Shown: piece after piece, positions 6,327 through 12,477 of the stretch
Numbering within the stretch: the stretch's first letter is position 1
Layout: every line of letters begins with the position of its first letter
NCBI GenBank assembly: GCA_003554945.1
Contig: PWHN01000109.1
Location: forward strand, 1 to 12,477
Source: a bacterium
GTDB taxonomy: Bacteria > T1Sed10-126
Direction: 5' to 3'
DNA length: 12,477 nt
The notes under the pieces: generated by a model
What the model was told of the DNA's origin: nothing
The model's database searches: none
What the model saw: only the letters and a program-made list of their open reading frames with translations
Made by a program: the position numbers and the translations under genes

Positions 6327-6352
6327 AAATTGCATTTTGTCAGCAATTTTTT
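6327..6352 (+). terminator. Weak terminator-like hairpin ahead of the surface-protein gene
   Basis: AAATTGC (6327-6333) and GCAATTT (6343-6349) pair perfectly around a 9-nt loop, and the stem runs into a stretch of six T residues (6347-6352). The stem has only two G-C pairs, so termination would be weak. It sits 66 nt before the next start codon and could attenuate transcription from the upstream promoter. Confidence 0.35.
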
Positions 6353-6357
6353 ATAAA
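6330..6357 (+). promoter_or_regulatory. Second promoter candidate before the surface-protein gene
   Basis: TTGCAT (6330-6335) and TATAAA (6352-6357) spaced by 16 nt. The -10 box is good and the -35 box is poor. It overlaps the terminator-like hairpin, so the two readings compete. Confidence 0.25.
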
Positions 6358-6417
6358 AGAGAAAAAATTTGCAGGATCATCTTTTTAATAGGTCAATAAA
6401 AAAAGGAGGCGGCAATC

Positions 6418-9400
6418 ATGCGTGTCAATCGAGTGACATTTTTTGTATTAGTAATTTTGCTTGTGGTGTTTGTTTTACCGTCAGATCTGTGGGCTTTTCC
6501 GGGTGGAGGCTCGGGAACTGCAGGTGATCCTTATCAAGTTACTAACTGGGAGAAACTACATGCGCTCAGGGATAATCTATCGGCCCACTATATACTGATG
6601 AATGATCTTGGTCCCGGGACAACGGGATACGATGATTATGCCAGTCCGACCGCCGACGGTGGACAGGGCTGGGAGCCAATCGGTGAGGTAATTGATCCGG
6701 ATGCAGGATTATTTGACGGGTTCACCGGAGTTTTTGACGGTGATAATCATACGATTTATTCCCTGTATATTAACCGCCCAGAGGGGATCGGGGTTGGCTT
6801 ATTTGCCGTTACCGAAGAGGATGCGCAGGTCAAAAACGTCGGGCTGGAAGACGTTGATATTACCTCATACATTGGTGTCGGGGGGTTAATTGGAGCGCAC
6901 TTATCAAGTGGTGATGTTACAAACACCTATGTTACCGGTGAGATTTACGGCGTTAGCGGTTCTGAGGCTGTAGGAGGCTTGATTGGTGTTGCCGGAGACG
7001 TTTCGATTGTTTCAAACAGCCACGCCAATCAAATTAGTGTACGTGGCGACTCAGAGGTTGGAGGATTAATTGGAGTTGCCGAAGGAACTCTTACGGATCT
7101 GCATGTCACTGGAGAAGTTCAGGGGGATAAGAGGGTGGGGGGATTAATTGGTGAGTTAGAAGAAGCTTCTTTAGTCAATTCCTATGCAGATGTAACGGTT
7201 GATGGGAGAGAAAACGGCAGAGATATAGGAGGACTTGTCGGGGAGAGTTATCGTAGTAGCATAGATAATAGCCACGCGACAGGAGACGTTTCGGGTAAAA
7301 GTCAAGTTGGAGGACTTGTTGGAAGAAATTATGAAGGAGCTGGAATTACTCAATCATATGCAACCGGTAAGGTAACCGTTTCCTCGAACGACGGAGTTGC
7401 TGCTGGAGGTTTGGTCGGTCAAAATAACGGTCCGGTGATCAATTCATTCGCCCGTGGTAAAGTGACCATGGAAGGACTTCACGGGGGAGGATTGGCGGGA
7501 ATCAATCTTGAGGATGGGTTGATTACTAACTCTTACTCTACCGGTGAAGTTACTGGTGGCGGAAGTTCGCTTGGGGGATTACTTGGAACAGCGGTTGGGG
7601 GGAGTGACGTTAGTAGTAGTTTTTGGGATATTCAAACCTCGGGAAAATCTAACAGCGCTGGAGGAACAGGCCGAACCACAGCGCAGATGAAGGAGTTTGC
7701 CGGGTTTGATAATGCCGGCTGGGAGATCGGTGAAAAACGGGGTTATGAGAATGATGGTTACCCCTACCTGTCCGGCAGCACACCAACCTGGTTAATCGCT
7801 GAATATACTGAGATTTCTTTGAAGACTACGGAAGAGAACAATATTTCCCTGTCTGTCTCGGTGGTTTCGATGGATTCCGCGCCCATTTCCTGGGTCTTTT
7901 ACAACGCCGCCGAATCGGATTCCGTTACCTACAGGGATGTTAATTTTGTTTCACATGACTTCGAGGGAGAGCCAGATACTAAAACTTTCATTGTTATGGT
8001 CCCGGATACCGGTGCGATAAATTCTATAGTCTGGACGAGCAAAAAATTAGCCGGAGAAATTCCGGCCGAATTTGGCGAGTTGACGGAGTTGACGACACTC
8101 AATCTGTTGAGAAATAATTTCAGCGGATCTATACCGGCAGAGCTGGGAAACCTGACAAAGTTGGAACGGCTCAGCCTTCTGGAAAACAGCCTCAGCGGTG
8201 AAATCCCGTCGGAACTCGGGAATCTTACTAAGCTGACTCGCCTGGCGGTGTATGAGAATGATGATCTCACTGGATCGCTACCGGAGAGCCTGGGAAATCT
8301 GAGCGAGCTGGAAAGCTTTAATTTTTCTTCAACTGGAATTACGGGTGATATTCCCGCTTCATTCAGCAATTTAACCAAGCTTGAATACTTTAACGGGAAT
8401 GCGACGCATATCAGCGGTTATGAACCAGGTGTATTTGCCACCCAGCCAAACCTCGAGAGTATATGGCTGACCTCTGGTGGGCCTCTGACTCCTTTATCGA
8501 GGGAAGCAATTGACAATATATTAACCGACCTCGTGACCAGCCTGGATCTTCCGAATAGAGTTATAGCGACGGTCGGACTACAGAATAATGAGCCCGGAGG
8601 TGTAGCAGCACGCCAGGCCTATGAGACCCTTTTGGATGCCGGCTGGTCAGTTAATGTGGAACTTGCCGAGCATACGGTTACCACAAGAATCAACGGGAAA
8701 GGTAGGGTTATTCTCGACGGGGTTACGGAACTGACCGACGGTGATGTTCAGACCATACTCGTGGGGGATACGCTTCATCTGGAGGCCGTCCCCGATGATT
8801 TCTGGTATTTTGCAGGTTGGGATACCGACCTCAGCGCCACCGACCCGCAGGCAAGTCTTTTTGTCGACGAGGACAAGGAGATCGGTGCCAATTTCGAGGC
8901 GTTTGACACCAGTATCATTGACGTGACCGTGAGCGGTGAGGGCACCGTCTACATAAACGGCGACACGGCCCTGGGGCCGACAACGGTGCTGACCGACGAC
9001 ACGGTTACGATCACTGCCGAACCCAAATTCACCTGGTATTTTGACACCTGGGGCGGCGACCTGAGCGGGTCCGATACCACGGTTGAACTGTTCGTTGATG
9101 CGGATAAATCAATCACGGCTACGTTCACCGAACATACCACTCATGAACTTACCGTTGATATTTTTGGCGAGGGTGATGTTTATGTAGGTGACGGTCAGGT
9201 CTCCGAAAAAGTTGTCGGGGACACCGTCAATGTGATTGCCGGTGATACGGCCTATATCGAGGCGTTGCCAGCGCAATACTGGTTCTTGAAAGAATGGGGA
9301 GGAGCTGTATCGGGAGCCGAGCTTCAAGTGAAGCTGTTCGTTGATTCGGACACTACGATTAGTGCTACCTTTGAGCGTATCGTTCATACGACAACCTTCA

Positions 9401-10617
9401 CTGTTATTGGAGACGGCCAAATAGAAATTGAGGGCGATACTCTGGTTGTAGACGGGGATACATTTAGCTCTACTGCCGGTGAAACAATCGCCCTGGAGGC
9501 AAAACCTGGCGACCACTCCTACTTTGTTGAGTGGTCGTTTGACCTGGGCAGTGATACAGCGGTGGATCTGTTTGTAAACGCTGATCTGTTTATAACGGCA
9601 ACTTTTGACACTTTCGGTATCACAAACATCAACAGACCGTTTCCCGGGGCACTCGTGGGCGATACGTTGACGATCAATTTTGATTACTACGGTCGCGCTG
9701 GAGATACACTGCAACTGGTTAAGAATGGAACCACTGTCCTGGGAACGGCTCCCGCAGAAGCCGGCGAACAAAACGCCGAACATAGTTTCCCAGAAGCATT
9801 TGGAACAGCGGGCCCCGCCACTCTAAGTTTTCAGTATTTAACCCATGGTGATCTTCTGCTCGATTCAAAGGAAGTCACCGTGAATGTCAGACTTACCGAA
9901 CTTCACGAGGTAGATTCGGACAGCATGAGTTTCAAGGCGGGGCGGTTTCAGCTCCAATTCCCGGATACTACCGCTGTGACTGTGGATCTTAATCCACTGC
10001 TTGGGCCGAATGAATCAAAGATTAATAGCGCTAATACCAAAGCAGCCGGTCGGTATGTTGAAAACCAGATTGAAAGCACCATTTTTGAGGTAAAATCAGC
10101 AGCTCTAACTGATGCCGGCGGGACAATCACCATTAGCTATTCTGAGGTTGCTGCAAAGCTATCAGGACATGAGGAAAATCTTCGGATCTACCGTCTGGAT
10201 ATGCAAGAAGAAGAATGGTCGGATGCCGAAATAACTCATATAGACGTGGATACGGATGTGCACAGAGTTCGAGCCAATGTCCAGGAGTTCTCTATTTTTG
10301 CTGTTCTGAGTTCAGCTTCTGTCTCTACTGTGGCTGACGATCTTGGAGAAGTTTACTCGTGGCCAAATCCTTACCTTGGACCTGACCACGCCGAGATATT
10401 TTTTGCTATCCCAGATAGCTATGGAAACCGGGGTACTCTGGAGATCTATAATATCCGCGGCCATCGCGTCTATTCAAGAAGCTGGACTGACGCCGATATA
10501 GTTGATGGCGCAAACAACGCTATTCGCTGGGTTCCTCGGGTGGCCAGCGGGACCTATATTTATGTTCTAAGCGGTGGCGGACAAACTTCAAGCGAAACGC
10601 TAACGATTATTCGATAA
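6418..10617 (+). CDS. Large secreted GLUG / LRR / InlB-B-repeat surface protein
   Basis: 1399-residue exported protein, probably an adhesin or glycan-binding surface protein. Signal peptide 1-26 (hydrophobic core, then LWA-FPGG). Residues about 95-150 (GVFDGDNHTIYSLYI) lead into nine GLUG units whose GGL[IVLA]G cores start at 155, 186, 215, 241, 271, 298, 330, 357 and 386. Residues about 541-680 are leucine-rich repeats of the plant-type L-x-G-x-I-P pattern, followed by the cap-like segment often seen after bacterial LRRs (about 690-750, ending LLDAGWSVNVE). Four InlB-B-like repeats follow (about 751-830, 831-907, 908-990 and 991-1066), each with a W/Y-F-x-x-W core and ending -A-x-F. Residues about 1070-1300 are beta-rich. 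The C terminus (about 1310-1399; WPNPY, LEIYNIRGHRVYSR, ASGTYIYVL) resembles FlgD-Ig/Por-type sorting domains. AGGAGG lies 8 nt before the ATG. No enzyme motif is seen. Confidence 0.9.
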   Translation: MRVNRVTFFVLVILLVVFVLPSDLWAFPGGGSGTAGDPYQVTNWEKLHALRDNLSAHYILMNDLGPGTTGYDDYASPTADGGQGWEPIGEVIDPDAGLFDGFTGVFDGDNHTIYSLYINRPEGIGVGLFAVTEEDAQVKNVGLEDVDITSYIGVGGLIGAHLSSGDVTNTYVTGEIYGVSGSEAVGGLIGVAGDVSIVSNSHANQISVRGDSEVGGLIGVAEGTLTDLHVTGEVQGDKRVGGLIGELEEASLVNSYADVTVDGRENGRDIGGLVGESYRSSIDNSHATGDVSGKSQVGGLVGRNYEGAGITQSYATGKVTVSSNDGVAAGGLVGQNNGPVINSFARGKVTMEGLHGGGLAGINLEDGLITNSYSTGEVTGGGSSLGGLLGTAVGGSDVSSSFWDIQTSGKSNSAGGTGRTTAQMKEFAGFDNAGWEIGEKRGYENDGYPYLSGSTPTWLIAEYTEISLKTTEENNISLSVSVVSMDSAPISWVFYNAAESDSVTYRDVNFVSHDFEGEPDTKTFIVMVPDTGAINSIVWTSKKLAGEIPAEFGELTELTTLNLLRNNFSGSIPAELGNLTKLERLSLLENSLSGEIPSELGNLTKLTRLAVYENDDLTGSLPESLGNLSELESFNFSSTGITGDIPASFSNLTKLEYFNGNATHISGYEPGVFATQPNLESIWLTSGGPLTPLSREAIDNILTDLVTSLDLPNRVIATVGLQNNEPGGVAARQAYETLLDAGWSVNVELAEHTVTTRINGKGRVILDGVTELTDGDVQTILVGDTLHLEAVPDDFWYFAGWDTDLSATDPQASLFVDEDKEIGANFEAFDTSIIDVTVSGEGTVYINGDTALGPTTVLTDDTVTITAEPKFTWYFDTWGGDLSGSDTTVELFVDADKSITATFTEHTTHELTVDIFGEGDVYVGDGQVSEKVVGDTVNVIAGDTAYIEALPAQYWFLKEWGGAVSGAELQVKLFVDSDTTISATFERIVHTTTFTVIGDGQIEIEGDTLVVDGDTFSSTAGETIALEAKPGDHSYFVEWSFDLGSDTAVDLFVNADLFITATFDTFGITNINRPFPGALVGDTLTINFDYYGRAGDTLQLVKNGTTVLGTAPAEAGEQNAEHSFPEAFGTAGPATLSFQYLTHGDLLLDSKEVTVNVRLTELHEVDSDSMSFKAGRFQLQFPDTTAVTVDLNPLLGPNESKINSANTKAAGRYVENQIESTIFEVKSAALTDAGGTITISYSEVAAKLSGHEENLRIYRLDMQEEEWSDAEITHIDVDTDVHRVRANVQEFSIFAVLSSASVSTVADDLGEVYSWPNPYLGPDHAEIFFAIPDSYGNRGTLEIYNIRGHRVYSRSWTDADIVDGANNAIRWVPRVASGTYIYVLSGGGQTSSETLTIIR
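6874..7629 (+). repeat. Array of nine GLUG-type coding repeats
   Basis: The encoded protein repeats GGL[IVLA]G every 26-32 residues, each followed by a segment of the N-S-[YHF]-[AS]-x-G-x-V type. This matches the GLUG motif found in surface and secreted proteins with a beta-helix-like fold. The DNA repeats have diverged too far to be recent duplications. Confidence 0.85.
8038..8457 (+). repeat. Leucine-rich repeats (plant-type I-P pattern)
   Basis: About five repeats of roughly 24 residues, for example the unit GEIPSELGNLTKLTRLAVYE. The conserved I-P and L-G-N-L positions are those of plant-type LRRs, here in a bacterial surface protein. The fold would be a curved ligand-binding solenoid. 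Confidence 0.85.
8668..9615 (+). repeat. Four InlB-B-like coding repeats
   Basis: Four modules of 76-83 residues, each with G-x-G-x-[VI], a G-[DE]-T or D-D-T turn, A-x-P, a W/Y-F-x-x-W core, V/L-F-V-[DN]-x-D and a closing A-x-F. This is the pattern of the divergent InlB B-repeat (small beta-grasp-like) domain, often a stalk or spacer in surface proteins. Confidence 0.8.
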
Positions 10618-10624
10618 TTATGTG

Positions 10625-10630
10625 AAAGGA
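10625..10630 (+). promoter_or_regulatory. Ribosome binding site selecting the ATG at 10639
   Basis: AAAGGA lies 8 nt before the ATG at 10639, normal spacing. The in-frame ATG at 10630 overlaps this site and could not use it, so the later start is preferred. Confidence 0.6.
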
Positions 10631-10638
10631 TGATTACA

Positions 10639-11565
10639 ATGTATAGTAAAACAGTGGTTGTCGCTCTTTCCCTGGTCTTTCTGATTTTTCTGGGAAGTCC
10701 AGCTGTTTTGAAAGGGTCAATTGGTGATGCGGGAGCTGATTTTCTGGGGCTGGAGACCTCACCACGAATTTCAGCAATGGGAGGAGCCGGGGTTGCTCTT
10801 CCGCATGGTGGCGTCTTTAACAATCCGGCAGCCACCAGCTGGATGTCGCGTGGTACCAGGTTGAGCTATGAAAAAGGAATTGGTGATCTCAAAAGTTATA
10901 CCGGGGATTACAACCAGCCTCTGTATAATGGAATGGTTGGTGTTGGAATCCGATATCATGGGATTGACGATAGGGAACGGAACCAACCGGTGGGAGGAGA
11001 ACCCAATTTCGGAAGCAGTTTTACAAACTCAAGTTTTTCCGTGGGAGGTTACTACTCGGAGCGGAACGATAATTTTTCCTGGGGCGGCGGACTGAACATC
11101 ATTAACGACTCACTTCACGACGAATCAGCCACCGCTGTTGCTCTGGACGCGGGAGTGCAATACGAATTGCGAGATTATCCGGCCAGGTTCGGGACAACGC
11201 TAAAGAACCTGGGGACTGATCTGGAATATCTTGATAAATCTGAGGATCTTCCCACAGAACTGAGGATTGGAGGGGGCTGGATGATTGATGAATACTATGG
11301 CATTGAAGCACCACTCACACTGGCTTTTGATCTTTATCAGAATCTTCCTGAAAGCTGGACCGGTTATAGCCTGGGTGCCGAAGTTGATATCGGTCACGGG
11401 GTTCATCTGCGTACCGGTTATAGCGATATTTTTGGAGAAACCGTTGATAGTTCGTTGTCATTTGGAATTGGTTTGAAGGTTGACCAATTAACAGTTGATT
11501 ACGCGCATAGATCCGGAGATAAACTTGACAGCCAGAATATCTTTGCGATAGGTTATGAATTCTAA
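10639..11565 (+). CDS. PorV/UPF0164-type outer-membrane beta-barrel protein
   Basis: 308 residues from the preferred start (311 from the ATG at 10630). A signal peptide (MYSKTVVVALSLVFLIFLG, ending around residue 26) is followed by the family hallmark AGADFLGLETSPRISAMGGAGVAL and the NNPAATSW segment, seen in PorV/PorQ and UPF0164 proteins. The rest is alternating beta-strand sequence rich in Gly, Tyr and Asp, and the chain ends in a terminal aromatic (FAIGYEF), as expected of an outer-membrane barrel. In Bacteroidetes PorV shuttles type IX secretion substrates; distant relatives occur in diderm Firmicutes and other phyla without a proven role. The gene follows the large surface-protein gene by 21 nt, so they are almost certainly one operon. 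This suggests export, anchoring or assembly of that protein. The protein is direct evidence for an outer membrane. Confidence 0.85.
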   Translation: MYSKTVVVALSLVFLIFLGSPAVLKGSIGDAGADFLGLETSPRISAMGGAGVALPHGGVFNNPAATSWMSRGTRLSYEKGIGDLKSYTGDYNQPLYNGMVGVGIRYHGIDDRERNQPVGGEPNFGSSFTNSSFSVGGYYSERNDNFSWGGGLNIINDSLHDESATAVALDAGVQYELRDYPARFGTTLKNLGTDLEYLDKSEDLPTELRIGGGWMIDEYYGIEAPLTLAFDLYQNLPESWTGYSLGAEVDIGHGVHLRTGYSDIFGETVDSSLSFGIGLKVDQLTVDYAHRSGDKLDSQNIFAIGYEF

Positions 11566-11696
11566 TCGATTTTTTTTGTTAGATCAGTCAGTGCGATTTG
11601 GATAGCTGATACCATGCGGTTGAGCGGGAATATTTCGTCTTACTTGGATTTAATTGTCGCAGTTGAAAATCTGCTGTAATGTTGAAAAAAGTGATG

Positions 11697-11702
11697 TATA
11701 AT
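11697..11702 (+). promoter_or_regulatory. Consensus -10 box upstream of the TspO gene
   Basis: A perfect TATAAT at 11697-11702, preceded directly by TG. No good -35 box occurs at 16-18 nt (the best is CTGTAA near 11674), and the TTGAAA at 11682 is too close. Transcription would start near 11709, giving a leader of about 70 nt. Confidence 0.4.
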
Positions 11703-11736
11703 AAAACAAATATTAACATTATTTCAGCAAGCTATG

Positions 11737-11755
11737 GCTGTCATTTCATGGCAGC
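11737..11755 (+). promoter_or_regulatory. Leader hairpin upstream of the TspO gene
   Basis: GCTGTCAT (11737-11744) pairs with ATGGCAGC (11748-11755) over eight base pairs, one of them G-U, around the 3-nt loop TTC. It ends 10 nt before the AGGAGG ribosome binding site (11766-11771). There is no T-run, so it is not a terminator. It could stabilise the message, tune translation or be an operator. Confidence 0.4.
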
Positions 11756-11779
11756 AGTTATAAGCAGGAGGTTCGACGA

Positions 11780-12271
11780 GTGAATCCAACTGGTGATGGT
11801 TCGGCGAAAGGATGGGATTTTGTTAACCTGGCCGGCATATTGCTGGCCTGCTTAGCGGCCGGTTATGTGGGTTCGCTGGCCAACTCAGTTGGCATGGACT
11901 GGTATGATACACTGATCAAACCGCCCGGAACACCGCCCGGCTGGCTGTTTGGAGTGGCATGGACGATACTTTACTTTCTGATGGCATTCTCGGCCTGGCT
12001 TGTCAGTCGTAGTCTGCACGACAAGCGTTCTTTGCTTCTTACGATTTTTAGTCTGCAGTTAATCGCCAACCTAACTTTCAGTTTTTTCTTCTTTGCTCTG
12101 CGCTCGCCGCTCGCCGGTTTCGTCAATATAGTTGTTTTGACACTGCTGGTGGCTCTATATTTGGTGTTGAGCCGTCCGGTTTCTAAACTGGCCAGTTATC
12201 TCTTCCTGCCTTATCTCCTCTGGCTTTTCTACGCCGCTTATTTGAACCTCGGAGTTATATGGCTTAACTAA
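11780..12271 (+). CDS. tspO: TspO/MBR family membrane protein
   Basis: 163-residue protein with five hydrophobic helices (about 15-33, 53-76, 86-106, 111-129 and 138-160). Family landmarks: W-Y-D-T-L-I-K-P-P-G-T-P-P-G-W-L-F-G (about 41-58), the helix that continues VAWTILYFLMAFSAW, QLIANLTFSFFFFALRSP (about 93-110) and the closing PYLLWLFYAAYLNLGVIWLN. TspO homologues bind porphyrins and similar hydrophobic ligands and have been linked to tetrapyrrole control and stress responses in bacteria; the role here is unknown. The GTG start has AGGAGG 8 nt upstream. The gene seems to be transcribed alone from its own promoter. A palindromic repeat element begins directly after the stop codon. Confidence 0.93.
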   Translation: MNPTGDGSAKGWDFVNLAGILLACLAAGYVGSLANSVGMDWYDTLIKPPGTPPGWLFGVAWTILYFLMAFSAWLVSRSLHDKRSLLLTIFSLQLIANLTFSFFFFALRSPLAGFVNIVVLTLLVALYLVLSRPVSKLASYLFLPYLLWLFYAAYLNLGVIWLN

Positions 12272-12477
12272 CCCGGATAATTCCCGACAGCACAACTGTC
12301 GTGAATTATTCGCCCGTAGGGGCGCACCGAGCACTCAAGCTGTTGCCATGCGGGGGAAAAACACCCTGTAAAATTGGCATGCTTATTTTAATTTGCTTTA
12401 TTTGCCAAATAAAGCTTGAGTGCTACCTCGTAGAGGCGAATTATGTTCGAAAACGAAGTTTTCGTGCATAATTCGGG
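12272..12477. repeat. Palindromic MITE/REP-like element with nested hairpins
   Basis: The stretch from the TspO stop codon to the window end is a large imperfect inverted repeat. The left arm (12272-12341) and right arm (12413-12477) share, from outside in: CCCG/CGGG ends; a hairpin bounded by AATTAT-type sequences (12274-12312, core CGACAG/CTGTCG; and 12439-12475, outer CGAATTATG/CATAATTCG with inner CGAAAAC/GTTTTCG); a mini-hairpin around GTA(G) (12311-12324 and 12426-12436); and a perfect 12-bp match, AGCACTCAAGCT (12330-12341) with AGCTTGAGTGCT (12413-12424). The 71-nt centre includes a 9-bp hairpin, GCTTTATTT/AAATAAAGC (12395-12415). There is no ORF. It may also end TspO transcription. 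The element may run past the window. Confidence 0.7.

Noticed and set aside
6874-7629. GLUG coding repeats as a CRISPR-like or DNA-level tandem repeat
   Set aside because: The periodicity is in the protein only; nucleotide units are diverged and there are no constant-length spacers.
9109-9783. Long reverse-strand reading frame inside the surface-protein gene
   Set aside because: It lies wholly within a well-supported + strand gene, has no recognisable motif, and is explained by codon bias of the repeat region.
11566-11590. Intrinsic terminator after the PorV-like gene (T-run at about 11570-11578)
   Set aside because: The T-run is not preceded by a stable stem; only very short AT pairings are possible.

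Overview
The window looks like a chromosomal stretch of a diderm (outer-membrane-bearing) bacterium. Ribosome binding sites are strong and Firmicutes-like (AGGAGG at several genes), several proteins are rich in Asp/Glu, and one gene encodes a PorV/UPF0164-type outer-membrane beta-barrel. This combination would fit a diderm Firmicute such as the halophilic Halanaerobiales, but that is inference: no rRNA or other phylogenetic marker is present. All credible genes are on the + strand.

Layout. (1) 91-2483: a secreted clan-A glycoside hydrolase, which appears to start at a CTG codon, followed by a P1/DmpA-type self-processing peptidase. A 9-bp inverted repeat lies between them. (2) 2484-3644: a possible small peptide gene, then a compact transposon of 949 bp. 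It encodes a Y1/HUH (RAYT-like) transposase with a DnaA-like C-terminal DNA-binding domain, and it is bounded by perfect 28-bp terminal inverted repeats, which is unusual for this transposase class. (3) 3667-5966: a flavodoxin-like protein that seems to start at ATT, a cytosolic M28 zinc aminopeptidase, and a small five-helix membrane protein. The last two are tightly spaced and probably cotranscribed.

(4) 5967-11565: a surface module. A good sigma-70-type promoter candidate is followed by a long leader of about 385 nt that holds a possible small membrane-protein ORF and a weak terminator-like hairpin. Next come a 1399-residue secreted protein built from GLUG repeats, plant-type leucine-rich repeats, four InlB-B-like repeats and a FlgD/Por-sorting-like C-terminal domain, and, 21 nt further on, a PorV-like outer-membrane protein. 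The pairing suggests export and anchoring of a large adhesin or glycan-binding protein across or onto the outer membrane.

(5) 11566-12477: a TspO/MBR membrane protein with its own leader hairpin. Directly after its stop codon comes a roughly 206-bp, highly palindromic element with two matching arms of about 65-70 nt, each carrying nested hairpins. It reaches the end of the window and resembles a MITE or REP-type repeat.

The observations most worth following are the Y1-transposase element with true terminal inverted repeats, the 3' palindromic element, the GLUG-LRR-InlB protein paired with a PorV-like barrel, and the two apparent non-canonical start codons.
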